From positions 496,001 to 560,000 of the forward strand of contig NZ_RKST01000001.1 of assembly GCF_003934165.1 (NCBI RefSeq): DNA of 64,000 nucleotides. The letters are read 5' to 3'. Below, in pieces: positions 1 through 8,524 of this stretch (positions are counted from its first letter, which is position 1; each line of letters starts with the position of its first letter). The position numbers and the translations under genes were made by a program. This DNA is from Borborobacter arsenicus. Lineage in GTDB: Bacteria; Pseudomonadota; Alphaproteobacteria; Rhizobiales; Rhizobiaceae. The notes beneath the pieces are model-generated. The model did no database searches and was not told the DNA's origin. It saw nothing but the letters and a program-made list of their open reading frames with translations.

Positions 1-255
1 ATAGAGGAGATAGGCACCACCGGCGACCTTGAGCAAAAGGTGGAAAGCGGGGAGTGCGCTCAGCACTGCCCCAAGACCAAAGCCGACGCCCAGCAACAGC
101 AGCAGGAAACCGAAGCCGATGCCCAGCATATGCGGCACCGTGCGCACGAAGCCGAAATTTACCCCCGATGCCAGCAGCATCAGGTTGTTCGGCCCCGGTG
201 TTATCGAGGTCACGAAGGCATAGACCAGCAATGCGAGGAATGTTTCGGCAGGCAT
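1..255 (-). CDS. LysE/RhtB-family amino-acid exporter, 3' part beyond window
   Basis: The reverse strand reads 85 codons from an ATG at 255 to the window edge without a stop. The protein begins MPAETFLALLVYAFVTSITP and continues with the GPNN motif that marks the first helix of the LysE/RhtB translocator family, then a second hydrophobic stretch rich in Leu and Gly. Family members are inner-membrane proteins of about 200 residues and six helices that export amino acids such as lysine, threonine or homoserine, so roughly the first 40 percent is visible. It follows ilvH by 108 bp on the same strand and could ride on the ilv transcript. The substrate cannot be told from this fragment. Confidence 0.85.
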   Translation of the reverse strand, partial: MPAETFLALLVYAFVTSITPGPNNLMLLASGVNFGFVRTVPHMLGIGFGFLLLLLGVGFGLGAVLSALPAFHLLLKVAGGAYLLY

Positions 256-363
256 GGGCACCAATTTATGTCAGCAATACTGCCCTATAATGGCAGATCG
301 CGGAGCGGCAGGCACCGATCCATCAGCGATCCGCCGCTTATGCCAAGTTTTGTCCTGGACAGG

Positions 364-936
364 TCACATCCCCTGCGGGCCACGATTCATCGCCGCTACG
401 CCCGTGCGGCAAACCTCGACCAGCCCAAGCGGCTTCATGATGGCAATGAACTGCTCGATCTTCGACACCTTGCCGGTGATCTCGAAGATGAAATGCTCGG
501 TATTGGCGTCGATCACATTTGCGCGGAAGGCGCCAGCCAATCGCAAAGCCTCAACGCGGGAATCGCCGGTGCCGGAAACCTTGACCAGCGCCAGTTCCCG
601 CGCCAGCGGCCTTTCCTGGCCAAGCTCGGCCGCCCGCACCGAAAGATCGACGACGCGATGCACCGGCACGATGCGCTCGAGTTGGTGCTTGATCTGCTCC
701 AGCACATGCGGCGTGCCATTGGTCACGATGGTAATGCGCGACAGATGCCTTTCATGCTCGGTTTCCGAAACCGTCAGGCTCTCGATATTGTAGCCGCGGC
801 CCGAAAACAGGCCGATGACGCGGGCAAGCACGCCCGGTTCGTTGTCGACGAGGACCGAAAGCGTGTGATGTTCGGGCCGTTCCGTCTCCTTGGAGATGAA
901 ATAAGCCGAGCCGGTCGGTTGAAGTTGCGCGTTCAT
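364..936 (-). CDS. ilvH: Acetolactate synthase small (regulatory) subunit
   Basis: This 190-residue protein is the regulatory subunit of acetohydroxyacid synthase, which makes the first common intermediates of valine, leucine and isoleucine. An N-terminal ACT domain is visible at about residues 24-97 (HTLSVLVDNEPGVLARVIGLF followed by GRGYNIESLTV), the site where valine binds to give feedback inhibition. A C-terminal ACT-like domain follows (ELALVKVSG, then ALRLAGAFRANVID, FEITG). It has the usual length of the rhizobial family. It lies 74 bp downstream of the catalytic subunit on the same strand, so the two are co-transcribed and both fall under the leader attenuator upstream of ilvI. Also called ilvN. 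Confidence 0.96.
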   Translation of the reverse strand: MNAQLQPTGSAYFISKETERPEHHTLSVLVDNEPGVLARVIGLFSGRGYNIESLTVSETEHERHLSRITIVTNGTPHVLEQIKHQLERIVPVHRVVDLSVRAAELGQERPLARELALVKVSGTGDSRVEALRLAGAFRANVIDANTEHFIFEITGKVSKIEQFIAIMKPLGLVEVCRTGVAAMNRGPQGM

Positions 937-1010
937 CTATGAATCCCGATCTCAAATTTCTGCGATAGCGCCCTGACTCCGCAGGGAAATCCCTGACGCC
1001 AGAAGTCACA

Positions 1011-2798
1011 TTAAACCAGTTCGCGACCCTTGGCGTCGATGGCATTTGCCACCGCTTCGTCGGTCGCCTCGTCGGGCAGCAGCATTTCATTATGCGCCTT
1101 GCCGGAGGGGATCATCGGGAAGCAGTTGGCAAGTGCCGCCACGCGGCAGTCGAAGATCACCGGCTTCTTCACCTCGATCATTTCCTTGATCGCATCGTCC
1201 AGTTCGCCCGGCTTCTCACAGCGTATGCCGTGGCAGCCATAGGCCTGTGCCATGAGGACGAAGTCCGGCATCGCTTCGGTGTAGGAATGAGACAGGCGGT
1301 TGCCATGCAAAAGCTGCTGCCACTGCCGCACCATACCCATATACTGGTTGTTCAGGATGAAGATCTTGATCGGCGCATTGTGCTGCACCGCCGCACTCAT
1401 TTCCTGGATCGTCATCTGCACGGAAGCATCGCCGGCAATGTCGATCACCAGCGCATCGGGATGCGCGATCTGCACGCCCAACGCCGCCGGCAGGCCGTAG
1501 CCCATGGTACCCAGCCCACCCGATGTCATCCAGCGATGCGGCTGGTCGAAATGGAAGTGCTGTGCGGCCCACATCTGGTGCTGCCCGACCTCGGTGGTGA
1601 TGTAGGTGTCGTGGCCCTTCGTCAGTTCGTAGAGCCGCTCGATCGCATATTGCGGCATGATGATGTCGGCGTTTTGCGTATAGGCGAAGCTGTCGCGCGC
1701 ACGCCAGCGAGCGATCTGCTCCCACCAGGGATGCAACGCCTTCTTGTCGGTCTTGGCGGTCGCCCGCCACAGCCGCACCATATCCTCCAGCACGTGCCCG
1801 ACATCGCCCACGATCGGAACATCGACCCGGACGTTCTTGTTGATCGACGACGGGTCGATGTCGATGTGGATCTTCCGGGAATTCGGCGAGAACGCATTTA
1901 ACCTTCCGGTGATGCGGTCGTCGAAGCGCGCACCCACGCACAGCATGACATCGCAATCATGCATGGCCATATTGGCTTCGTAGGAGCCGTGCATGCCCAG
2001 CATGCCGATCCAGTTCTTGCCCGATGCCGGATAGGCGCCGAGCCCCATCAGCGTGGAGGTGATCGGCGCGCCGGTCAGTTCGACCAGTTCGCGCAGCAGA
2101 TGGCTCGCTTCCAATCCGGAATTGATGACGCCGCCGCCGGAATAGATGATCGGCCGCTTCGCCGCTGCCAGCAGATCTACCGCTTCCTTGATCTGGTTGA
2201 GGTCGCCCTGCACCTTCGGATGATAGCTGGTGCGCGGCGAGGTTTGCGGAGGCGTGTAGATGCCTTTGGCGAACTGCACGTCCTTCGGCACATCGACCAC
2301 GACGGGGCCAGGCCGGCCGGTCGTGGCGACGTGAAATGCCTCATGCAGGACGCGGGCCAAATCATTGACGTCCTTGACCAGCCAGTTGTGCTTGGTGCAG
2401 GGCCGCGTAATACCGACCGTGTCGCATTCCTGAAATCCGTCGGAGCCGATCAGCGTCGTCGGCACTTGGCCGGTAATGCAGACCAGCGGGATCGAATCCA
2501 TCAGCGCATCCTGCAACGGTGTCACCGCATTGGTGGCGCCGGGGCCCGAAGTCACCAGCATCACGCCGGCCTTGCCGGTCGAGCGGGCATAGCCCTCGGC
2601 CGCATGCCCTGCCCCCTGCTCGTGCCGAACCAGAATGTGTTCGACCTCCTCCTGCTGGAAAAGCTCGTCATAGATCGGAAGGACCGCGCCGCCCGGATAG
2701 CCGAAAATATGCTTGACGCCATTGTCCTTCAGCGCCTGCACCACCATTTCGGCGCCCGTCATCTCCCGCCGTCCGGTCTCGTTCTGTCCGTTGCTCAT
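1011..2798 (-). CDS. ilvI: Acetolactate synthase large (catalytic) subunit
   Basis: Thiamine-diphosphate enzyme of 595 residues that condenses two pyruvates, or pyruvate and 2-oxobutyrate, in branched-chain amino-acid synthesis. The N-terminal TPP pyrimidine-binding domain (GAEMVVQALKDNGVKHIFGY, then HEQGAGHAAEGYAR with the catalytic Glu), the central FAD-binding domain and the C-terminal pyrophosphate-binding domain (GDASVQMTIQEM ... NNQYMGMV) appear in order. I place the start at the ATG at 2798 (MSNGQNETGRREMTGAEM). The frame stays open to 2861, but the extra 21 residues look unlike the family and that stretch holds the attenuator T-tract. It is regulated by the leader peptide at 2919-2972. 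Also called ilvB or ilvG. Confidence 0.96.
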   Translation of the reverse strand: MSNGQNETGRREMTGAEMVVQALKDNGVKHIFGYPGGAVLPIYDELFQQEEVEHILVRHEQGAGHAAEGYARSTGKAGVMLVTSGPGATNAVTPLQDALMDSIPLVCITGQVPTTLIGSDGFQECDTVGITRPCTKHNWLVKDVNDLARVLHEAFHVATTGRPGPVVVDVPKDVQFAKGIYTPPQTSPRTSYHPKVQGDLNQIKEAVDLLAAAKRPIIYSGGGVINSGLEASHLLRELVELTGAPITSTLMGLGAYPASGKNWIGMLGMHGSYEANMAMHDCDVMLCVGARFDDRITGRLNAFSPNSRKIHIDIDPSSINKNVRVDVPIVGDVGHVLEDMVRLWRATAKTDKKALHPWWEQIARWRARDSFAYTQNADIIMPQYAIERLYELTKGHDTYITTEVGQHQMWAAQHFHFDQPHRWMTSGGLGTMGYGLPAALGVQIAHPDALVIDIAGDASVQMTIQEMSAAVQHNAPIKIFILNNQYMGMVRQWQQLLHGNRLSHSYTEAMPDFVLMAQAYGCHGIRCEKPGELDDAIKEMIEVKKPVIFDCRVAALANCFPMIPSGKAHNEMLLPDEATDEAVANAIDAKGRELV

Positions 2799-2862
2799 CG
2801 GTCTGGTCCCGTTTCTTCCGCTTCTTTCAGCAATTGCTGGTCGTATCGGTATTTTCGCCAAT

Positions 2863-2884
2863 AAAAAAGGCCCCCGAGGGAGCC
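2863..2884 (-). terminator. ilv attenuator hairpin with T-tract
   Basis: On the minus strand a GC-rich stem (GGCTCCC pairing with GGGGGCC, arms within 2869-2884) is followed directly by six T residues (the A-run at 2863-2868 on the plus strand). It lies 35 nt after the leader-peptide stop and 65 nt before the ilvI start, exactly where a transcription attenuator should sit. A competing hairpin, GGCGG...CCGCC at 2914-2928, surrounds the leader stop codon. Ribosome stalling on the Ile/Leu/Val codons would be expected to change which hairpin forms. Confidence 0.85.
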
Positions 2885-2918
2885 TGTGTGCAGCGCATGG
2901 GAGGATTTCGCCCGGCGG

Positions 2919-2972
2919 TTACACCGCCTTGCCCACGCGCCGTCCTACTACGAGAATGAGTGCTATTTTCAT
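2919..2972 (-). CDS. ilv leader peptide (attenuation)
   Basis: A 17-codon reading frame on the minus strand encodes MKIALILVVGRRVGKAV and stops at 2919-2921. Seven of the 17 residues are Ile, Leu or Val, six of them within residues 3-9 (IALILVV), the signature of a branched-chain amino-acid attenuator peptide. It precedes a T-tailed hairpin and then ilvI. No Shine-Dalgarno sequence is visible before the ATG, and a promoter-like pair ends only about 9 nt upstream, so the leader mRNA may be leaderless (inference). Its role is to sense charged tRNA-Ile/Leu/Val, not to act as a protein. Confidence 0.88.
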   Translation of the reverse strand: MKIALILVVGRRVGKAV

Positions 2973-2981
2973 GGTCGCGGA

Positions 2982-3010
2982 CCATAAGGGCGACGCGGAC
3001 GACGTGTCAA
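2982..3010 (-). promoter_or_regulatory. ilvI: Candidate ilv promoter
   Basis: Minus-strand TTGACA (plus-strand 3005-3010) is a perfect -35 element. It is followed after 17 bp by TTATGG (plus-strand 2982-2987) as a weaker -10. The predicted transcription start falls at about 2972-2976, at or beside the leader-peptide ATG. Supported by sequence match only. Confidence 0.55.
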
Positions 3011-3146
3011 TCGAATTATTGGCAACACCGCCAGTCCACCGGCATTGTCGCGATCGGCTTTACTCTTCCTACACCACGCCGCAACACGCCAGCTTAACCG
3101 GCCTTTGCTATGAAATGACGGAGCACGCATCGGGGGCTTGTCGTCA

Positions 3147-4988
3147 ATGTATGTGGATCAGGAGCGATCGACGGGAGAGACTACTCCGCAGGAACGCCGC
3201 GACGAGGGGCAGCCGGATGCGCGCATTCTCGGCCATGTCGTCCATTGCGACGGCGCCCGTGCCACCATCGCCGCCCATGCCAATAGCGCTGCCGGTAGTG
3301 CCGATGGTCTGTGGACCGTCGGGCGCATGATCTCCATCAATCTCGGCACCAGCCGCACGGTGGGATTGGTCTACTCGATCGGCAAGCCGGATCGGACCTG
3401 GAACAGCAATGGCCTTAACCCCATCGAAGTCGGCGTCGAACTGGTCGGCGAGGTCCGCGACGGGGTCGATGGCGGTCCGCCCGTCTTCGACCGTGGCATC
3501 ACCACCTATCCCTATGTCGGCGCGATTGCCCACCGCATCCGCGGCCGCGACCTGCATGCCGTCTACGACCTTGCCGGCCGCCAGGCGATCACCATCGGCA
3601 AGCTGTCGCAGGACGAGAGCATGGATGCCTGTATCGCCGTCGAGGACACGCTGGCCAGGCATTTCGCGATTGTCGGCACCACCGGCGTCGGAAAATCGAC
3701 CGCCGTGTCGCTGCTGCTGCGTAAGACCATTGCCGCTCAGCCCAATCTGCGTGTGCTGATCCTTGATCCGCACAACGAATTCTCCGCTGCCCTGCCCGAT
3801 CTCAGCGTCAGGATCGACACGGCCTCGCTCGACCTTCCCTTCTGGTTGTTCCAGCTCGAAGAATTCGCCGAAGTCCTGTTTCGTGGCCGCGAAGTCGTGC
3901 CAGAGGAACTCGACGTGCTGCGTGATCTCATTCCCCACGCCAAGAGCCTCTACCGCAATCCCAATGCCGGCGCCTATCTGCGGCGCGGCAGCGATTCGCT
4001 GACCGCCGACACGCCGGTCCCTTACCGCATCGCCGATCTCATCAAGCAGTTGGACGAGCGCATGGGCCTGCTCGACAGCAAGAACGACCGTCCGGTCTAT
4101 CGCGCGCTCAAGACGCGTATCGAAGCAGCCGTCAGCGACCCGCGCTATCGTTTCATGTTCGCCTCGCGGCTGGTGGAAGACACGATCCACAAGACGATCG
4201 GCAATATTTTCCGCATCCCGCATGACGGCAGGCCGGTGACCTGCTTCGAGATGGCTGGTATCCCGTCAGAAGTCGTCAATTCCGTCTGTTCGGTCCTGGC
4301 ACGGCTGGCCTTCGATCTGGCTTTGTGGAGCGAGGGCAAGCTTCGGCTGCTGGTCCTGTGCGAAGAGGCCCATCGCTACATGCCGGCGGATTCACGCCTC
4401 GGCTTTGCCCCGACCCGCCATGCGCTGTCGCGCATCGCCAAGGAGGGGCGCAAATATGGCTGCTATCTCGGTGTGGTCACTCAGCGTCCCGGCGAACTCG
4501 ACCCGACCGTGCTGTCGCAATGCTCGACGGTGTTTGCCATGCGGCTCGCCAATGAGCAGGACCAGGCCATCATCCGCTCGGCGGTATCGGACTCCTCCAC
4601 CTCGACCCTGTCCTTCCTGTCTTCCATGGGCCAGCGCGAGGCGATCGCCTTCGGCGAAGGCGTGGCAACCACCATGCGGCTCAAATTCGAGCGCCTGCCG
4701 TCACATCTGATACCGGGTACAAGCAGGCGCGATCACCATCTGCCCACTCATGAAGATGGCAACGACGTCGATCTGGCCGGAATTGTCGAGCGGTTGCGCA
4801 ACCTGCCGCGACCGCAACAGGCGAGCACAGGTATTGGTTTCGCCGATCCGGTTGCCGTGCAGCGCCAGGCCGGTGATCCCGACTATCGCAGCAAGCCGGC
4901 TGTCCATATTCCGCTGCAGGACGACGATCTTGACGCTGGCTACGGCCTCAAGCCGACCACGTTCGGCTTACGGCCTCGCTCCGATTGA
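3147..4988 (+). CDS. HerA-type DUF87 ATP-binding protein
   Basis: This 613-residue protein carries a Walker A motif GTTGVGKST at about residue 177 and a Walker B-like LLVLCEEAHRYMP at about 401, with ILDPHNEFSAALPDL between them. That is the arrangement of the HerA/FtsK-type DUF87 ATPases, which form hexameric rings that pump DNA or other polymers. An N-terminal beta-rich HAS-barrel-like region precedes the ATPase. In archaea HerA works with the nuclease NurA; no nuclease gene lies alongside here, so this belongs to the widespread bacterial orphan type of unknown role. The ATG at 3147 is preferred over an in-frame TTG at 3138, which has a poorly placed ribosome site. The gene is divergent from the ilv operon and convergent with the next gene. 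Confidence 0.88.
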   Translation: MYVDQERSTGETTPQERRDEGQPDARILGHVVHCDGARATIAAHANSAAGSADGLWTVGRMISINLGTSRTVGLVYSIGKPDRTWNSNGLNPIEVGVELVGEVRDGVDGGPPVFDRGITTYPYVGAIAHRIRGRDLHAVYDLAGRQAITIGKLSQDESMDACIAVEDTLARHFAIVGTTGVGKSTAVSLLLRKTIAAQPNLRVLILDPHNEFSAALPDLSVRIDTASLDLPFWLFQLEEFAEVLFRGREVVPEELDVLRDLIPHAKSLYRNPNAGAYLRRGSDSLTADTPVPYRIADLIKQLDERMGLLDSKNDRPVYRALKTRIEAAVSDPRYRFMFASRLVEDTIHKTIGNIFRIPHDGRPVTCFEMAGIPSEVVNSVCSVLARLAFDLALWSEGKLRLLVLCEEAHRYMPADSRLGFAPTRHALSRIAKEGRKYGCYLGVVTQRPGELDPTVLSQCSTVFAMRLANEQDQAIIRSAVSDSSTSTLSFLSSMGQREAIAFGEGVATTMRLKFERLPSHLIPGTSRRDHHLPTHEDGNDVDLAGIVERLRNLPRPQQASTGIGFADPVAVQRQAGDPDYRSKPAVHIPLQDDDLDAGYGLKPTTFGLRPRSD

Positions 4989-5053
4989 GCCGTCGAAGGC
5001 GTAGGCTTCATCCGGATTTCGGACATTACCCCGGAAATTCCCGTTCAGACATT

Positions 5054-5845
5054 TCAGGCGCAGACGCGATTTCGCCCCTGCTTCTTGGCGTGGTAGAGAT
5101 GCTTGTCGGCGCGGCGGAAGAATTCTTCGGCACTTTCCCGCTTGTCCCAGACGGCCAGGCCAACGCTTGCAGTGATCTTCAGGCGCACATTGCCTGACAA
5201 CACAGTTGTTGCGGCAATCCCCCGACGGATGCGTTCGGCCAGCTTGATCAGCATGTCGCCATCCATGTTGGGTGCCACGACCGCGAATTCCTCGCCACCG
5301 AGTCTCGCCACCACATCGTGATAGCGTGTCATGTCCTTCAGGCAACTGGCGACGGCACGCAGCACCTCATCGCCCATATCATGGCCGTGCGTGTCATTGA
5401 CTTGCTTGAAATGATCGAGATCGAGGATCATCAACCCGACCGGCTTGTCGATACGGCGGAACTCCTGAAGATACTCCTTCAACGCATCGTCGAAATAACG
5501 CCGGTTCTGCATGCCGGTCAGCCCATCGGTCAGGGCTGCGTGTTCCAGCGTTTCGGAACGTGCGCTGAGCGAGGCGGCCATGGCACGCAACTTGTCCTCC
5601 TCCTTCACCTGCGTGCGCAGCAGCGGGTAGATGAAGAAGACGCCAAAGAACAACGCGGTCGCCAGAAGCACGCCCGTCGTAAACAGCAGCTTGGACAGAT
5701 AGTCGATATGGGCCATTCGCTCCGAATGGTCCAACGACCCGTTGAAAATCTGAAGCGCACCATAGGCGTGCACGGTCACCACGCCCGCGGCCAGGACAAC
5801 CGTTATGAATACGAAAAATGCCGTTTCCGATTGATGGAAGCGCAT
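5054..5845 (-). CDS. Membrane-anchored GGDEF diguanylate cyclase
   Basis: A 263-residue protein with two N-terminal transmembrane helices (about residues 9-31 and 52-76) around a short periplasmic loop, then a coiled linker and a C-terminal GGDEF domain. The catalytic motif is GGEEF at 183-187, within the range of active enzymes that make cyclic di-GMP from two GTP. An inhibitory site RYHD at 174-177 lies five residues before it, the canonical RxxD position, so product inhibition is expected. The loop of about 20 residues is too short for a known sensory domain. It is monocistronic and convergent with the HerA-type gene. The target pathway is not indicated by the neighbours. Confidence 0.92.
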   Translation of the reverse strand: MRFHQSETAFFVFITVVLAAGVVTVHAYGALQIFNGSLDHSERMAHIDYLSKLLFTTGVLLATALFFGVFFIYPLLRTQVKEEDKLRAMAASLSARSETLEHAALTDGLTGMQNRRYFDDALKEYLQEFRRIDKPVGLMILDLDHFKQVNDTHGHDMGDEVLRAVASCLKDMTRYHDVVARLGGEEFAVVAPNMDGDMLIKLAERIRRGIAATTVLSGNVRLKITASVGLAVWDKRESAEEFFRRADKHLYHAKKQGRNRVCA

Positions 5846-5984
5846 ATGGTTTCCACTACAAAGTCGAATTCCTTATCCCATGCCTGGCCTTACGGAGAGT
5901 TAATCACGGCAACCTCGACGCGAAGTCGCCATTGGCGCCCGAAAGAGGGTTCATGATGTGGAATTCTTGCCCGCCCGTTTACTT

Positions 5985-6920
5985 TCAAGGATTCTGAGGC
6001 GTCAGACGTCTCCATTCCTGTCCAAGCTGGTGACGGAACCACGTCGCCTGCCGCTTGGCATATTGCCTGGTTGCAATTTTTGCGCGCAGAATTGCCTCGT
6101 CGAAGGAAATTTCACCCGTATCGGCCGCCTGAAGCTCGCGAACGCCGATCGCCTTCATGGCCGGCAGTGCCGGATCAAGCCCCATCGCCGTCAGCGCCCG
6201 CACCTCTTCAAGCGCACCTTCAGCCAGCATACCCTCGAAACGCCGGTCAATGCGATGCACAAGTTGCGCTCGCTCCGGCTCGGTAACGAAGAAGTGAGCG
6301 CTGGCGTGATCGACCAGAGGCCGCCCGCGCTCGGCCTGCCATGCCAGGATCGATTTTCCTGATGCCTCCAGTACCTCCAGCGCGCGCACGATTCGCTGAC
6401 TGTCAGTCGGCTTGAGGCGAAGTGCGGCCTCCGGATCTTCGCGCATCAGCACCCGATGCAGTTGATCCGGCCCCTCTTCCATCAGCCTGTAGCGCCAGCG
6501 TTCACGAACTGGCTGCGGAATATCCGGCATTTCCGACAAGCCCTCCACCAGCGCCCGAAAATAGAGCCCGGTACCGCCAACAAAGATCGGCACCTTGCCG
6601 GCAAACGTGCCCTCATCGATCAATCTCATCGCATCACGCAGCCACATACCGGTCGAATAGGCCGTGGCCGGCGATATGTGGCCGTAGAGATAGTGGGGAG
6701 CACGTCGCAATTCTGCCTCGCTCGGCCGTGCGGTCAGCACGTTCAGGACCGAATAACCCTGCATGGAATCGGTATTGACCAGGACGCCGCCCTTGCGTTC
6801 CGCCCAATCCAAGGCCAGTGCCGACTTGCCGCTGGCGGTCGGCCCGGCTATCAGGATCGCATTCTTCAGCAATCCCCTGTCCTTGCCGGAATCTTCGATG
6901 TCACTGGTCGCCACGCTCAT
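5985..6920 (-). CDS. miaA: tRNA dimethylallyltransferase
   Basis: A 311-residue enzyme that transfers a dimethylallyl group to N6 of A37 in tRNAs reading UNN codons. A P-loop GPTASGKS is at residues 26-33, followed by the family motifs [27 protein letters not shown] and [17 protein letters not shown]. The C-terminal AIGVRELQ and [16 protein letters not shown] segments are also typical. The start used here ([12 protein letters not shown]) puts the first 23 bp inside the divergent serB gene. A later start would remove the overlap but leave little before the P-loop. It faces away from serB and shares its promoter region. Confidence 0.95.
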   Translation of the reverse strand: MSVATSDIEDSGKDRGLLKNAILIAGPTASGKSALALDWAERKGGVLVNTDSMQGYSVLNVLTARPSEAELRRAPHYLYGHISPATAYSTGMWLRDAMRLIDEGTFAGKVPIFVGGTGLYFRALVEGLSEMPDIPQPVRERWRYRLMEEGPDQLHRVLMREDPEAALRLKPTDSQRIVRALEVLEASGKSILAWQAERGRPLVDHASAHFFVTEPERAQLVHRIDRRFEGMLAEGALEEVRALTAMGLDPALPAMKAIGVRELQAADTGEISFDEAILRAKIATRQYAKRQATWFRHQLGQEWRRLTPQNP

Positions 6921-7785
6921 TTCCCACCCGGCTCAACGCCATCTGTCGCCATCGCTGGCGAATATGGCCCTAACGGCGGTGGGTGCAACCCGCATCGACG
7001 TCCTGGCGCCGGCAATTGCCTGCGATCTGGCGCTGCCGCAAGGCCTGTCGGCACCTGAGGCGACCGAAATCCTGCGCCGGGCGATCGGCTCGGAGCCGTT
7101 GGACCTCGTCGTGCAGGAACAGGCGACGCGAAGGAAAAGAATTCTTCTCGCCGACATGGACTCCACCATGATCGACCAGGAATGCATCGACGAACTGGCC
7201 GACGAGATCGGTGTCAAGGATCGTGTCGCCGCCATAACCGCGCGTTCGATGAATGGCGAGATCGCCTTTGAGCCGGCCCTGCGCGAACGCGTCGCCCTGC
7301 TCAAGGGGCTGGATGCGGCCGTCATCGACCGCATTATCTCCGACCGGCTGACGCTGGCATCGGGCGGCCGCGAACTGGTCGCCACTATGCGAGGCCACGG
7401 CGCCTATGCCGCCCTCGTCTCGGGCGGCTTCGACCTATTTACCGCACGTATCGGCGCCATGCTTGGTTTTGACGAGAACCGTGCCAACCATCTCCTCCAG
7501 ATCGACGGCCGCCTCACAGGCGAAGTCACAGAGCCGATCCTTGGCCGCAGCGCCAAGGCCGAAGCGCTGATCGAGATCAGCTCGCGGCTTGGCCTGTCGC
7601 CCGCCGATGTGATTGCCGTCGGCGACGGTGCCAACGACCTCGACATGATCCGCCTTGCCGGCACCGGAGTGGCCTTGCATGCCAAGCCGATGGTGGCGCA
7701 GCAGGCTTCCGTGCGCATCGACCATGGCGATCTCACGGCCCTGCTTTATCTCCAGGGTTATCGCCAGCAGGACTTCGTTGCGTGA
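6898..7785 (+). CDS. serB: Phosphoserine phosphatase
   Basis: A 295-residue HAD-family hydrolase catalysing the last step of serine synthesis, 3-phosphoserine to serine. The nucleophile motif DMDST is at about 86-90 ([20 protein letters not shown]). The later HAD motifs SGGFD and [11 protein letters not shown] are present, with the [10 protein letters not shown] cap region between. The N-terminal 80 residues form the ACT-like extension of the longer proteobacterial SerB. The ATG at 6898 gives [16 protein letters not shown], which fits the family better than the open frame upstream. Its 5' end overlaps the divergent miaA start by 23 bp, and its stop overlaps the GTG start of the next gene (GTGA). 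Confidence 0.95.
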   Translation: MSLVATLISHPAQRHLSPSLANMALTAVGATRIDVLAPAIACDLALPQGLSAPEATEILRRAIGSEPLDLVVQEQATRRKRILLADMDSTMIDQECIDELADEIGVKDRVAAITARSMNGEIAFEPALRERVALLKGLDAAVIDRIISDRLTLASGGRELVATMRGHGAYAALVSGGFDLFTARIGAMLGFDENRANHLLQIDGRLTGEVTEPILGRSAKAEALIEISSRLGLSPADVIAVGDGANDLDMIRLAGTGVALHAKPMVAQQASVRIDHGDLTALLYLQGYRQQDFVA

Positions 7786-8355
7786 AGCCGATCCACACAA
7801 AGCGCCTCATCCTGCGCAATTGGGAAGAGCGGGATCGCGACCTGTTCTTCCGGATCAATTCGGATGACGCGGTCATGGAATTCTTTCCGTTCCGCCGCGA
7901 CCGGGCGCAGTCCGACGCGATGATGGATCACCTGCGCGACGAGAATTCAGCCAAGGGCTATGGCTGGACCGCGGCGGAGATCGCGGCAAGCGGCCAATGC
8001 ATCGGCTTTATCGGCCTGCACGACGTCGAGATCGAACCGGTCGTGCCCGCCGGCTCGGTGGAGATCGGCTGGCGGCTCGCACCGGAATTCTGGGGCTTCG
8101 GCTATGTCACGGAAGCCGCGCGCGCCTTGCTCGGTTTCGGTTTCGAGACGCTGGACAAGCCCGAGATCATCTCCTTTGCCGTGTGGGACAACACGCGGTC
8201 CACCGCCGTCATGGAGCGGCTTGGCATGCGCCGCGATATTGCGGCGGATTTCGACCATCCTGGTGTTCCCGATACGCACCCGCAGTTGAAACTGCCATGT
8301 CCTCTACCGCCTGTCGCGCGAAGACTGGCGCCGAGGAAAGATGGCGGCCGGATAG
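7782..8355 (+). pseudogene. GNAT acetyltransferase with C-terminal frameshift
   Basis: RimJ/RimL-type N-acetyltransferase starting with a GTG that overlaps the serB stop ([18 protein letters not shown]). The acetyl-CoA region is clear: SVEIGWRLAPEFWGFGYVTEAARALL, then the WDNTRSTAVMERLGM motif. After HPQLK, near position 8292, the reading frame changes. The original frame runs on as a Pro/Arg-rich tail to 8441, through an intergenic repeat. The +1 frame reads HVLYRLSREDWRRGKMAAG and stops at 8355, which is the expected end of this family. Removing one base at about 8293-8294 restores LKRHVLYRLS. It is either a real frameshift costing the last beta strand or a sequencing error. Confidence 0.8.
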
Positions 8356-8376
8356 ACGTAGCGCATTTTTTCCCTA

Positions 8377-8433
8377 CCCCCTCTCCGTCTCGGCTTCGCC
8401 TCGACACCTCTCCCCAGAGGGGCGAGGAACCCA
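8377..8433. repeat. Palindromic intergenic repeat, copy 1
   Basis: GC-rich element ending in CCTCTCCCCAGAGGGGCGAG followed by GAACCCA (8407-8433). It contains the inverted pair CCTCT/AGAGG. The 27-bp end is identical to that of copy 2 at 8552-8578. The upstream parts (CCCCTCTCCGTCTCGGCTTC versus the corresponding copy 2 segment) are related but diverged. It lies between the GNAT gene and degP and is read through by the frameshifted GNAT frame. Confidence 0.8.
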
Positions 8434-8524
8434 GGTCCTGAAAGGTCTTAGCAACGGTTTTCCCTTGCCCCGCCCGCAAATGCGTCTGGTGGTCTTTGCC
8501 CCGCCCTTAAGCTGCCTTGCCCCG

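Noticed and set aside
40-942. Plus-strand 300-codon open frame at the left edge
   Set aside because: It is antisense to ilvH and to the LysE-type exporter, both of which have clear family motifs on the minus strand. The translation is His/Arg/Gln-rich and resembles no family, as expected for shadow frames in GC-rich DNA.
2799-2861. Upstream extension of ilvI to 2861
   Set aside because: The extra 21 residues do not look like the family, and the next bases hold the attenuator T-tract, so the ATG at 2798 is preferred.
3144-4223. Minus-strand 359-codon open frame
   Set aside because: Antisense to the HerA-type gene, which has Walker A and B motifs; the translation has the repetitive composition of a shadow.
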